NCBI RefSeq assembly: GCF_029428675.1
Contig: NZ_JAJNEL010000001.1
Location: 4,712,001-4,776,000 of the forward strand
DNA length: 64,000 bases
Direction of reading: 5' to 3'
Source: Streptomyces sp. JH14
GTDB taxonomy: Bacteria; Actinomycetota; Actinomycetes; Streptomycetales; Streptomycetaceae
The position numbers were made by a program, and so were the translations under genes. Of the stretch, positions 46,055 to 54,324 are shown piece after piece. The notes beneath the pieces were generated by a model that made no database searches, was not told the DNA's origin, and was given only the letters and a program-made list of their open reading frames with translations. How positions within the stretch are numbered: the first letter of the stretch is position 1; every line of letters starts with the position of its first letter.

Positions 46055-47245
46055 CTACCTTTCCAGGACCAGGGCGAGGCCCTGTCCGACGCCGATGCAG
46101 AGGGCGGCGACGCCGGTTCCGGAGCCCGCGGCGGCGAGCTGGTGGGCGACGGCTCCGGCGATACGGGCACCGGAGGCACCGAGCGGGTGGCCGATGGCGA
46201 TGGCTCCGCCGCGCGGGTTGACGACGGTGGGGTCGAGATCGGGCCATTCGGCCAAGCAGCCCAGGGACTGGGCCGCGAAGGCCTCGTTGAGTTCGAACGT
46301 GGTCAGGTCGCCGAAGCCGCGGCCGGCCCTGGTCAGGGCCCTGCCGACGGCCTCGACGGGGCCGAGACCGAAGTACTGCGGCTCGACGGCAGTGACGGCC
46401 GAGGCGCGGACACGGGCCAGCGGCTCACGGCCGGTGGCTTTCAGGCCCTCCTCGTCCACGAGCAGCAGTGCGGCGGCGCCGTCGTTGAGCGGCGAGGCGT
46501 TGCCGGCGGTGACCGTGCCGTCCGGGCGGAAGACGGTCTTCAGCCTGGCCAGCGACTCGGGCGACGTGTTGTCCCGGATGGTCTCGTCACGGGTGAGGAC
46601 GACGCCTTCGACGGGCACGACCTCGCCGTCGTACAGGCCGTTCTTCCAGGCGAGGGCGGCCTTCTCGTGGCTCGCCACGGCGAACGCGTCCTGCTGCTCG
46701 CGCGTGATGCCGTACCGGTCGGCGATCAGTTCCGCACCCTCGCCGAGCGGGACGGTCCACTGCGGCTCCAGGCGCTTGTTGACCATGCGCCAGCCGATCG
46801 TGGTGGAGAACAGCTCCTGGCTGCCGGCCGGGAAGGCGCGCTCGGGCTTGGGCAGTACCCAGGGGGCGCGGCTCATCGACTCCACACCGCCCGCGACGGC
46901 GACGGATGCGTCGCCGACCGCGATGGCGCGCGCGGCCTGGACGACGGCTTCGAGGCCGGAGGCGCACAGCCGGTTGACGGTGCTGCCCGGGACGGTGACG
47001 GGCAGTCCGGCGAGCAGCACGGCCATCCGGGCGACGTTGCGGTTCTCCTCGCCGGCGCCGTTGGCATTGCCGAAGAAGACGTCGTCGATCCTGGCCGGGT
47101 CGAGGTCCGCCGTACGGGTCAGCAGGGACCGCAGCACTCCGGCCGCGAGGTCGTCGGGGCGCACCCCGGACAGGGCGCCCCCGTACTTGCCGACCGGGGT
47201 GCGGACGGCGTCGACGATGTAGACGTCGCGCAGCTGACGGGTCAT
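46055..47245 (-). CDS. pcaF: 3-oxoadipyl-CoA thiolase
   Basis: 396-residue thiolase that splits 3-oxoadipyl-CoA into succinyl-CoA and acetyl-CoA, the last step of the pathway. Nucleophile Cys94 in RLCASGLEA, His in GHPLGASG and second Cys in ALCIGVGQG are all present, with the NEAFAAQ motif. ATG 47245 overlaps the pcaJ stop (ATGA). Confidence 0.95.
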   Translation of the reverse strand: MTRQLRDVYIVDAVRTPVGKYGGALSGVRPDDLAAGVLRSLLTRTADLDPARIDDVFFGNANGAGEENRNVARMAVLLAGLPVTVPGSTVNRLCASGLEAVVQAARAIAVGDASVAVAGGVESMSRAPWVLPKPERAFPAGSQELFSTTIGWRMVNKRLEPQWTVPLGEGAELIADRYGITREQQDAFAVASHEKAALAWKNGLYDGEVVPVEGVVLTRDETIRDNTSPESLARLKTVFRPDGTVTAGNASPLNDGAAALLLVDEEGLKATGREPLARVRASAVTAVEPQYFGLGPVEAVGRALTRAGRGFGDLTTFELNEAFAAQSLGCLAEWPDLDPTVVNPRGGAIAIGHPLGASGARIAGAVAHQLAAAGSGTGVAALCIGVGQGLALVLER

Positions 47246-47898
47246 CGGGCGCTCTCTTCGAGGGCCGCGGCGATCCGGACCGGGGCGGCCGTCCTGCGCT
47301 GGATCTCCTCGGCAGGGACGCCCGGGGCGCACTCCACCAGGACGAGCCCGTCGTCGGTGACGTCCAGGACTCCGAGGTCGGTGATGATGCGGTCCACGCA
47401 GGCCCTGCCGGTGAGCGGCAGAGTGCACTCGTCGACGATCTTCGGGCTGCCGTCCTTGGCGGTGTGGGTCATCGTCACGATGACCCGGCGGGCGCCGTGC
47501 ACCAGGTCCATGGCACCGCCGATGCCGGTGACCATCTTGCCGGGCACGGCCCAGTTGGCGAGGTCGCCGCGGGCGGACACCTGCATGGCACCGAGCACGG
47601 CGGTGTCGATGTGACCGCCGCGGATCATCCCGAAGGAGAGCGCCGAGTCGAAGAAGGAGGCGCCGGGCAGGACGGTGACGGTCTCCTTGCCGGCGTTGAT
47701 CAGATCCGGGTCGACCTCGTCGTCGTGGGGGAACGGGCCGGTGCCGAGGATGCCGTTCTCCGACTCCAGCACGACGTGGACGCCCTCGGGGAGGTGGTTC
47801 GGGATCAGCGTCGGAAGCCCGATGCCGAGGTTCACGTACTCGCCGTCGGCAAGCTCGCGGGCCGCACGGGCGGCCATGTCGTCTCGCGTCCAGGCCAT
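47242..47898 (-). CDS. pcaJ: 3-oxoadipate CoA-transferase, subunit B
   Basis: 218-residue CoA-transferase family I subunit carrying the catalytic Glu in SENGILG. GIGLPTLIPNHLP and the GGAMDLVHGARRVIVTM stretch are family hallmarks. It transfers CoA from succinyl-CoA to 3-oxoadipate with PcaI. Overlaps pcaI (one base) and pcaF (four bases), a fully coupled operon. Confidence 0.93.
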   Translation of the reverse strand: MAWTRDDMAARAARELADGEYVNLGIGLPTLIPNHLPEGVHVVLESENGILGTGPFPHDDEVDPDLINAGKETVTVLPGASFFDSALSFGMIRGGHIDTAVLGAMQVSARGDLANWAVPGKMVTGIGGAMDLVHGARRVIVTMTHTAKDGSPKIVDECTLPLTGRACVDRIITDLGVLDVTDDGLVLVECAPGVPAEEIQRRTAAPVRIAAALEESAR

Positions 47899-48662
47899 CA
47901 GGCCGACACCCCCCTGGTGGTGCGCTTCTCGATCTTCTTGTCAGCGGCCTGTTCGGGAGTGAGCGCCACCACCCGCTGGACGAAGATGCCCGGCAGATGG
48001 ACCTGGTCCGGGTCGATCTCGCCCGGCTCGACCAGCTCCTCGACCTCGGCGATGGTGATCCGGCCCGCCATGGCGGCCAGCGGGTTGAAGTTGCGGGACG
48101 ACTTGTTGAAGACCAGGTTGCCGTGCCGGTCACCCCTGGCGGCCCGGACGAGTGCGAAGTCGGTGGTGATACCCCGCTCCAGCACGTACTCGACGCCGTC
48201 GAACTTGCGGGTCTCCTTGCGCGGCGATGCCACCGCGATCCCGCCCGAGCCGTCGTAGCGCCAGGGCAGTCCACCGTCGGCGACCTGCGTGCCGACGCCG
48301 GCCGGCGTGAAGAAGGCGGGGATGCCGCAGCCCCCGGCGCGCAGCCGCTCGGCGAGCGTGCCCTGAGGGATCAGCTCGACCTCCAGCTCACCGGCGAGGT
48401 ACTGCCGGGCGAACTCCTTGTTCGCGCCGATGTAGCTGCCCGTGACGCGGGCGATCCGGCCTGCCGAGAGCAGGACGGCGAGACCGGAGTCCATGGCGCC
48501 GCAGTTGTTCGAGACCACGCCCAGTCCGCCGACTCCGGCGTCGTACACCGCCTGGACCAGTGTGTTCGGCACGCCGCTGAGGCCGAAGCCACCGACTGCC
48601 AACGACGCTTCGTCGTGGACGTCTGCCACGGCCTGCGCGGCCGAGGCGATCACCTTGTCCAT
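47898..48662 (-). CDS. pcaI: 3-oxoadipate CoA-transferase, subunit A
   Basis: 254-residue alpha subunit. The Gly-rich motif GGFGLSGVPNTL for CoA binding is near residue 22; later ELIPQGTLAERLRAGG and FFTPAGVGT are family-conserved. ATG 48662 has a GAGGCGGGCGG purine run directly upstream. It is the first gene of the pcaIJFHGB-DC-pobA-iclR run and lies 29 bases from a perfect 16-bp palindrome (48692-48707). Confidence 0.93.
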   Translation of the reverse strand: MDKVIASAAQAVADVHDEASLAVGGFGLSGVPNTLVQAVYDAGVGGLGVVSNNCGAMDSGLAVLLSAGRIARVTGSYIGANKEFARQYLAGELEVELIPQGTLAERLRAGGCGIPAFFTPAGVGTQVADGGLPWRYDGSGGIAVASPRKETRKFDGVEYVLERGITTDFALVRAARGDRHGNLVFNKSSRNFNPLAAMAGRITIAEVEELVEPGEIDPDQVHLPGIFVQRVVALTPEQAADKKIEKRTTRGVSA

Positions 48663-48691
48663 CCGCCCGCCTCACACATCTTGTTCGCCAG

Positions 48692-48707
48692 ATGAACTTA
48701 AGTTCAT
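48692..48707. promoter_or_regulatory. Perfect 16-bp palindrome, likely operator of the pca operon
   Basis: ATGAACTTAAGTTCAT reads identically on both strands and lies 29 bases upstream of pcaI in an AT-rich patch. Its position overlaps where a promoter should be. Candidate binders are the tandem IclR regulator encoded at the operon end or a distant MarR-type PcaV. Confidence 0.75.
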
Positions 48708-48929
48708 ATTTCTCTGCGGATTCTGTTCCTCTGCGTGTGATCCGTCAAGGGTGTCGGCGGTGCCGGCGACACCACCCCGGCGCCGGCCGGGGGTGCGCGG
48801 GTGCGTCCGGAGACCGGATGTCATGAGTGCGATATGACGTGAGCATGTCAAGTCGCCTTGTGTCGCATCGGTACGCCGGAAGCGCCGGCCGCAGGGCCTC
48901 GCTGCACTCCCTGGTTCAGCAACGTCCGC

Positions 48930-49796
48930 CTAGTTCAGCAACGCCCGCGCCGCCCGCGCACGCCCCCGGATCATCTCCGCCGCCGTCGGCTCCACCGCCC
49001 CCACCAGATCCGCGTACTCCTCCATCTCTGCGGCGCCGCGCAGGAACTCCCCGCTCTGTACGAGCAGCTGCGCCCGCTCGTACCGCAGCCTCGCCGGGTG
49101 CGAAGGCAGCAACAGCGACAGTTCCACCGCCCACAGCGCCACCCGCGTGCACTCCGGGCGCACCGCCGCCCACGCCCTGATGTTGTTCAGGATCCGCAGC
49201 ACGATCTCCAGCGGGCGGGCCGGCACCAGCATCGACGGTTCCAGCGTCGCCCCGGTCGCCCCCGTCACCAGCAACTCCGCGTCCTGGCCGGTCATCGGAC
49301 GGCCGCCGGCGAACGGGTCGGCCAGTACCCGCTCCGCCGGATCGCCGAACCCGACGACGAAATGACCCGGCAGCGCCACCCCGTACACGGGGGCGCCCGC
49401 CCGTCGGGCCACCTCGATCCACACCACCGACAGCAGGATCGGCAGCCCTCGCCGGCGCCGCAGCACGTCGTGCAGCAGCGACGACTCCAGCCGCTGGTAA
49501 TCGGCCGAGGAGCCCGCGAATCCGCACCGTTCACCCAGCAGTTCGGCCAGCGCCGATGCCCAGGCGCGCCCGCCCCGGATCCCGTACGGAAGCAGGCCCG
49601 CCAGCCGGTCCAGTTCGATCTGCGCCGTGTCGATCCCGTCCGTGTCCAGCGCCGGGTCGGCCTCCGCGGCCAGCAGTAGACAGAGCAGCGCCAGGTCGGG
49701 CCGCTCGGCGCGCGCCTCCTCGGCAAACTGCCGTCGCAGCTCGTCCCTCCCCGGGCCCGGCGGGTTCGGGGGATTCGTTGGGTCCATCGGGGACAC
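48930..49796 (-). CDS. SirB1/transglutaminase-like tetratricopeptide protein
   Basis: 288-residue protein of the SirB1 group. The transglutaminase-like core has GLPILLSVVWIEVARRAGAPVYGVALPGHFVVGF and DPFAGG, here with the usual catalytic Cys replaced (none in the core), so it is probably non-enzymatic. The C-terminal third is helical with TPR-like repeats (LLPSHPARLRYERAQLL and after). GTG 49796 is preferred because GGGGAAGG lies seven bases upstream; ATG 49787 is the alternative. It lies 17 bases after the GNAT gene stop, so the two form a unit. Function unknown. Confidence 0.8.
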   Translation of the reverse strand: MSPMDPTNPPNPPGPGRDELRRQFAEEARAERPDLALLCLLLAAEADPALDTDGIDTAQIELDRLAGLLPYGIRGGRAWASALAELLGERCGFAGSSADYQRLESSLLHDVLRRRRGLPILLSVVWIEVARRAGAPVYGVALPGHFVVGFGDPAERVLADPFAGGRPMTGQDAELLVTGATGATLEPSMLVPARPLEIVLRILNNIRAWAAVRPECTRVALWAVELSLLLPSHPARLRYERAQLLVQSGEFLRGAAEMEEYADLVGAVEPTAAEMIRGRARAARALLN

Positions 49797-49813
49797 GTAG
49801 GTACCTTCCCCGG

Positions 49814-50815
49814 CTACGCCGACCTGAAGTGGTGATACAGGTGATGCGTCGCGAAACCCATCCGGTCGTAGAGCGCCCGCGCCCGCTCGTTGTCCGCCTC
49901 CACCTGCAGCCACGCAGCCGACGCCCCCTCGTCCAGCGCCTGCCGGGCCAGTGCGGTCATCACGGCGGTGGCGAGCCCCTGCCTCCGGTACGCGACATCG
50001 ACCTCGACGGCCATGAAGCCCGCCCAGCGCCCGTCCACCACGCACCGCCCGATCGCCGCCGGCGGATCGCCCTCCGTGTCGCCCGGCACGGTGGCGAACC
50101 ACACCGACGGCCCGCTGCCCAGCACCTTCAGCACATGCGGGCCCGGGGTGTCGAAGCGCTGGTAGCGGGAGAGCCACGCCTCGTCGATCTCCCGGCTCAG
50201 CCGCACCCGCGCCACGTCCGCGTCCTGGTCACCGATCGGGGCCAGCGCCGCGATGCGCACCTCCGCCGTCACCTCGCGCCGCCACCCGCTTCGCTCCAGC
50301 TCCGCGCACAGCTCCTCCTGCGTGCCCTCGGCACCGGTCGCGGTCTGGATGTACGCGGGCAGTCCGCGGTCCTCGTACCACCGCTCGACCCGCGCGAGTG
50401 CCTCGTCGAGCGGCGCCCCGGGGTCGCCGAGCGGCAGTACGGAGTTGGCACGCCGGGTGAAGCCTTTCGCGGAGCGCAGCAGCCAGTCGCCGAGCCGCTC
50501 GCTCTCCACCGGCTGCCAGGCCCGGGCGCAGACGGGGGCGAGCTCGGCGAAGGTGGCCGCCGGGCCCCGGCGGCGGGCCGGTGCGGACGGTACGACCTTG
50601 CCCGCCACCAGCGACGATTGCGGGATGTGGACGGAATCACCGCTCTTCGGTGTGATCGACAGCACACCGTCGTCCCAGGATGTGAGAACGCCTACCGTGT
50701 CCGTGAACTGCGACCCGGCCGCACCACTCTCGGAGCGGCGTCGGACTGATACCCGTTTGCCCACGTCAGCGGGTGTAATTCGGACCTCGAGTCGTCCGCC
50801 GATGGTGAATTCCAC
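49814..50815 (-). CDS. GNAT family N-acetyltransferase
   Basis: 333-residue protein. The first 100 residues form an SH3-like barrel module (VRITPADVGKRVSVRRR, then LTSWDDGVLSITPKSGDSV); a linker follows, and the C-terminal GNAT domain ends with acetyl-CoA site YRRQGLATAVM and the ARALYDRMGF strand. The acetyl acceptor is not evident. GTG 50815 has GGAGGGG upstream. Divergent from fdxA with only 117 bases between starts. Confidence 0.88.
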   Translation of the reverse strand: MEFTIGGRLEVRITPADVGKRVSVRRRSESGAAGSQFTDTVGVLTSWDDGVLSITPKSGDSVHIPQSSLVAGKVVPSAPARRRGPAATFAELAPVCARAWQPVESERLGDWLLRSAKGFTRRANSVLPLGDPGAPLDEALARVERWYEDRGLPAYIQTATGAEGTQEELCAELERSGWRREVTAEVRIAALAPIGDQDADVARVRLSREIDEAWLSRYQRFDTPGPHVLKVLGSGPSVWFATVPGDTEGDPPAAIGRCVVDGRWAGFMAVEVDVAYRRQGLATAVMTALARQALDEGASAAWLQVEADNERARALYDRMGFATHHLYHHFRSA

Positions 50816-50932
50816 AGCTCTGTCCGCCCCTCCTGTTCGGTTCGTGCCCCGGAACGGAGATACTAGGTGCGGGCATCGACGACGCCGCGCTCCCGCGCGA
50901 GAGCCAACGCCCTACCGAGGAGGAACGACAGC

Positions 50933-51253
50933 GTGACCTACGTCATCGCGCAGCCTTGTGTCGACGTAAAGGACAAGGCCTGCATCGAAGAGTGCCCCGT
51001 CGACTGCATCTACGAGGGCCAGCGGTCCTTGTACATCCACCCGGACGAATGCGTCGACTGCGGAGCCTGTGAGCCGGTATGCCCGGTCGAGGCGATCTTC
51101 TACGAGGACGACACCCCGGAGGAGTGGAAGGACTACTACAAGGCGAATGTCGAGTTCTTCGACGACCTCGGGTCGCCCGGTGGTGCCTCCAAGCTGGGCC
51201 TGATCGAGCGCGATCACGCGTTCATCGCAGCGCTGCCGCCGCAGAACCAGTAA
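50933..51253 (+). CDS. fdxA: 7Fe ferredoxin FdxA
   Basis: 106-residue cytoplasmic ferredoxin carrying one 3Fe-4S and one 4Fe-4S cluster. Cysteines are seen in CVDVKDKACIEECPVDC and CVDCGACEPVCPVEAIF; the spacing of the first group (CxxxxxxxC before ECP) marks the 3Fe-type site. The long C-terminal tail (DFYYK-like YYKANVEFFDDLG) is typical of actinobacterial FdxA. GTG 50933 has GAGGAGGAA upstream. A terminator follows, so monocistronic; dapC lies next. Confidence 0.95.
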   Translation: MTYVIAQPCVDVKDKACIEECPVDCIYEGQRSLYIHPDECVDCGACEPVCPVEAIFYEDDTPEEWKDYYKANVEFFDDLGSPGGASKLGLIERDHAFIAALPPQNQ

Positions 51254-51275
51254 GCAGCGGCCGGCACGTGCGCCG

Positions 51276-51320
51276 CCCCGGCCCCGTACGGCTCGTCACC
51301 GTGCGGGGCCGGGGTGTTTT
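51276..51320 (+). terminator. Intrinsic terminator after fdxA
   Basis: 16-bp stem (51276-51291 with 51299-51314, one G-U pair) and loop of seven bases, followed by TGTTTT. Confidence 0.88.
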
Positions 51321-51394
51321 CCGGGCCGGGCGGCCGACGGCCCCCGAACCACCCGTATCACCCTCGTAACCCTCGTACGAGAAAGCAGAGATCC

Positions 51395-52492
51395 GTGTCC
51401 GCAGCAGTCTCCTCCCGCCTCCCGGTCTTTCCCTGGGACAAGCTCACGCCCTACAAGTCGACCGCTGCGGCCCACCCGGACGGCATCGTCGACCTGTCCG
51501 TCGGTACCCCCGTCGACCCGGTGCCCGGCCTGATCCAGCAGGCGCTCGTCGCCGCCGCGGACAGCCCGGGCTATCCGACGGTGTGGGGGACCGCCGAACT
51601 CCGCGACGCCCTCACCGGCTGGGTGGAGCGGCGCCTCGGGGCGGTCTCCGTGGCGCACGAGAACGTGCTGCCGGTCGTCGGCTCCAAGGAGCTGGTGGCC
51701 TGGCTGCCGACCCAGCTCGGCCTCGGCGCGGGCGACAAGGTCGCCTACCCGCGGCTCGCCTACCCCACGTACGAGGTGGGCGCCCGGCTCTGCGGCGCCG
51801 AGCCCGTCGTCTACGACGACCCGACCGAGCTCGACCCGGCCGGACTCAAGCTGCTCTGGCTCAACTCGCCGTCCAACCCGACCGGCCGAGTCCTGGCCAA
51901 GGACGAGCTGACCCGGATCGTCGCCTGGGCGCGCGAGCACGACGTGCTGGTCTTCAGCGACGAGTGCTACCTGGAGCTGGGCTGGGAGGCCGAACCGGTC
52001 TCCGTGCTCCATCCCGACGTCTGCGGCGGCACGTACGAGGGCATCGTCGCCGTCCACTCGCTCTCCAAGCGCTCCAACCTCGCCGGATACCGCGCGGCCT
52101 TCGTCGCCGGTGACGCGGCCGTCCTCAGCGAGCTGCTGCTGATCCGCAAGCACGGCGGGATGATGACACCCACCCCGGTCCAGGCGGCGACGATCGCGGC
52201 ACTCGGCGACGACACCCACGTCGCCGAGCAGCGGACCCGGTACGCGGACCGTCGCGCGGCGCTGCGGACGGCGCTGGAGGCGCACGGCTTCCGGATCGAG
52301 CACAGCGAGGCGAGCCTCTACCTGTGGGCGACGCGCGACGAGCCGTGCTGGGAGACGGTTGCGTACCTCGCGGAGCTCGGCATCCTGGTGGCGCCGGGCG
52401 ACTTCTACGGGCCGGCGGGCGACCGCTTCGTACGCGTGGCCTTCACGGCGACGGACGAGCGCGTCGAGGCCGCGGTCAAGCGGCTGTCCTGA
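51395..52492 (+). CDS. dapC: Succinyldiaminopimelate transaminase DapC
   Basis: 365-residue class I/II aminotransferase that uses glutamate to aminate N-succinyl-2-amino-6-ketopimelate in the lysine and peptidoglycan precursor pathway. The PLP lysine is in SLSKRSNLAG; NSPSNPTGR and SDECYLELGW are the cofactor-binding segments. GTG 51395 gives the usual actinobacterial start (SSRLPVFPWDKLTPY). Neighbour dapE, two genes along, is the next pathway step. Confidence 0.95.
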   Translation: MSAAVSSRLPVFPWDKLTPYKSTAAAHPDGIVDLSVGTPVDPVPGLIQQALVAAADSPGYPTVWGTAELRDALTGWVERRLGAVSVAHENVLPVVGSKELVAWLPTQLGLGAGDKVAYPRLAYPTYEVGARLCGAEPVVYDDPTELDPAGLKLLWLNSPSNPTGRVLAKDELTRIVAWAREHDVLVFSDECYLELGWEAEPVSVLHPDVCGGTYEGIVAVHSLSKRSNLAGYRAAFVAGDAAVLSELLLIRKHGGMMTPTPVQAATIAALGDDTHVAEQRTRYADRRAALRTALEAHGFRIEHSEASLYLWATRDEPCWETVAYLAELGILVAPGDFYGPAGDRFVRVAFTATDERVEAAVKRLS

Positions 52493-52536
52493 CCCGGGCC
52501 GCATGACGGTCTGCGACCGCGCGGCCGGAGCCCGCG

Positions 52537-52610
52537 TGATCCGGTCGGACGTGCGAGAGGGCCCCGGGAGTACGCACTCCCGGGGCCCTCTCGCACGTCC
52601 GACCGGATCA
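52537..52610. terminator. 35-bp perfect hairpin between dapC and a convergent secreted-protein gene
   Basis: Arms 52537-52571 and 52576-52610 are perfectly complementary over 35 bp with a 4-base loop (ACGC). The right arm includes the TGA of the minus-strand gene (52608-52610). Probably a bidirectional terminator, exceptionally long and mismatch-free. Confidence 0.9.
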
Positions 52611-53003
52611 GCCGATCGGCAGGCCCTGCATCGGCAGTCCCTTGGCCGGCAGGCCGCCCTTGGGTGCGGCACCCATGGCCCCGTCGACCAGCTCACCGGC
52701 ACCGCCCGCGGCCTTCTCCGCGGTGGGGGCGGCCTGGCTGCCCGCCTTGCCGACGGTCCCGGCCGCAGCCGGGAGGGCCGTCCCGACGAGCTTGGCGGCG
52801 CCCGCGGCCTGGGTGTCCTGCTGGGACGCGCCGCCGACGGCCTTGCCGAGACCGGCGCCGTCGACCGTGGTCAGACCGCCGAGCTCGGGGGCCTGCGGGA
52901 GCTCCGCGGCACCTGCGGCGCCGGCCGCACCGACCACGGGGGCTGCGCCCGCCGCGATCAGCAGCGCGGCACGGGCGATCCGACGGGTCAGGGGGAGGGA
53001 CAT
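52608..53003 (-). CDS. Small secreted Ala/Gly-rich protein
   Basis: 131-residue exported protein. Signal peptide of about 32 residues (RRIARAALLIAAGAAPVVGA, then AGAAGAAE). The mature part is Ala/Gly-rich with repeated short hydrophobic helices and ends KGLPMQGLPIG; no Cys. Homologues in streptomycetes are often labelled ATP-binding protein, but no nucleotide motif is present here. ATG 53003 is preceded by AAGGAG at four bases. The stop lies inside the long hairpin. Role unknown, likely extracytoplasmic. Confidence 0.7.
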   Translation of the reverse strand: MSLPLTRRIARAALLIAAGAAPVVGAAGAAGAAELPQAPELGGLTTVDGAGLGKAVGGASQQDTQAAGAAKLVGTALPAAAGTVGKAGSQAAPTAEKAAGGAGELVDGAMGAAPKGGLPAKGLPMQGLPIG

Positions 53004-53288
53004 GATGCTCCTTCGACGGGGTGTGGAATCTCTGTCCGTGGACCGGACGCTGTGACAACCGTCGCGGGGGCGGGGGAGGTTGCGGTGTGCCGAGGTAAAG
53101 AGTCGGTAATGCGTCACATAATCGGCAATGGAGGAACCCGGGCAGACAATGCATTCCAGAAGTGCCCGATGAACCGTCACTTCCCTTTGTTCTCAAGGGA
53201 TGCGGGGTACGGGGGAGGAGGCTCCCGGAGGGCGTGACAACGGACGGTTCCGGAAAAGCCGGATAGCTCGTACAGGGGACCTTCCGTA

Positions 53289-54290
53289 CTAGCGGACGAG
53301 TCCTATGCGGACCTCTGTGGCGCCCGATTCCGCACGCTCCGTCCGCCAGCCCGATCCGGCCTTCCAGACCCTGCCCGCGTAGGCGACCTCGTCTATGTCC
53401 AGCGCCTCGGCCTGCGCCACCGCCCAGTGCGTGAGTTCCCAGCCGCGCTGCGCCGTGGAGCCGTCCCCGGAGGTACGGGCGGACTTCACCGGCACCGAGA
53501 CCGTGCCGGCCGCCGACGCCCCGCCCGAGGTCCCACCGGTCGTTGCGCCGATGGTGGGCAGCACGCCCTTGCCGAAGGTCCGCACCAGCTCCGCCCGCAC
53601 CTTCGCCGTGTCGGCCGCACCGGCCGCACCGGCCGCCGTCCGCATCGGCGTGCAGTCCAGTGCGGCCGGCGTCCGGCCGGTCAGCACGGCGGCCAGCAGT
53701 GCGGCGTCCGGCTCGTGCTTCGCGTACGCCTGCGGGAAGCCACTGCGCTGCACACGCTGCGCGGCGACCGTCAGCGGAAGCCGAGAGTAACCGGGGACCT
53801 TGGCCAGGTGCTGATAGAACTCCCCGGCCGCGTACACCGGGTCCAGGATCTGCTCCTCGGTGCCCCAGCCCTGCGAGGGACGCTGCTGGAACAGTCCGAG
53901 CGAATCCCGGTCGCCGTGCTCGATATTGCGCAGCCCGGACTCCTGCAGGGCCGTCGCCAGAGCGATCGTGACCGCGCGCTCCGGCATCCCGCGCGAGGTG
54001 CCGACCGCGGAGATCGTCGCGGCGTTCGCCGCCTGCTCCGGACTCATCCGGTACGTACGCCCCCGGCCCGCCGAACCGTCGGCGGACTGCACCGTGCACT
54101 GCTCGGTGCCTTTGTTGCCGGTGACGTATTGCACGGTCAGATAACCGGCCACGGCGAGGAGTACGGTAAGGGCTGCCGCGATACGGAAGAGGCGGCTGCG
54201 GCCGGTGTGTCGGCGGGAGGAAGAGGCGGTCCGGGGCACGGGGCCACCGTACTGGAGGGCTCCGCGGCAGCCGAGGGCGAAGTCCCCCAT
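53289..54290 (-). CDS. Membrane-anchored lysozyme/transglycosylase-like protein
   Basis: 333 residues: a short cytoplasmic part with basic RRHTGR, one membrane helix (about 51-70, FRIAAALTVLLAVAGYLTV), then an extracellular domain of lytic-transglycosylase-like type with Glu in ALATALQESGLRN and the LGLFQQRPSQGWG pattern, and a Ser/Thr-rich tail. Relatives in streptomycetes carry the misleading label heavy metal transporter. ATG 54290 has GGAG at five bases; GTG 54239 is an alternative that would start closer to the membrane helix. Divergent from dapE by only 34 bases between starts. Confidence 0.75.
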   Translation of the reverse strand: MGDFALGCRGALQYGGPVPRTASSSRRHTGRSRLFRIAAALTVLLAVAGYLTVQYVTGNKGTEQCTVQSADGSAGRGRTYRMSPEQAANAATISAVGTSRGMPERAVTIALATALQESGLRNIEHGDRDSLGLFQQRPSQGWGTEEQILDPVYAAGEFYQHLAKVPGYSRLPLTVAAQRVQRSGFPQAYAKHEPDAALLAAVLTGRTPAALDCTPMRTAAGAAGAADTAKVRAELVRTFGKGVLPTIGATTGGTSGGASAAGTVSVPVKSARTSGDGSTAQRGWELTHWAVAQAEALDIDEVAYAGRVWKAGSGWRTERAESGATEVRIGLVR

Positions 54291-54311
54291 GGCCTCTCCG
54301 CCGAAGTCCTC

Positions 54312-54317
54312 TAGGGT
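54312..54317 (+). promoter_or_regulatory. Candidate -10 box (TAGGGT) for dapE, leaderless arrangement
   Basis: TAGGGT followed by seven bases and ATG 54325; no ribosome-binding site. It lies within the very short divergent gap. Confidence 0.6.
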
Positions 54318-54324
54318 CGACGGC

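Noticed and set aside
48913..48943. Direct repeat of GTTCAGCAACG at the end of the SirB1-like gene
   Set aside because: An 11-base repeat spaced 20 bases apart is too short to indicate an attachment site or insertion.
52608..53003. ATP-binding protein label for the small secreted protein
   Set aside because: No Walker or other nucleotide motif is visible; the protein is an exported Ala/Gly-rich chain.
53289..54290. Heavy metal transporter label
   Set aside because: One membrane helix and a lysozyme-like domain do not fit a transporter.
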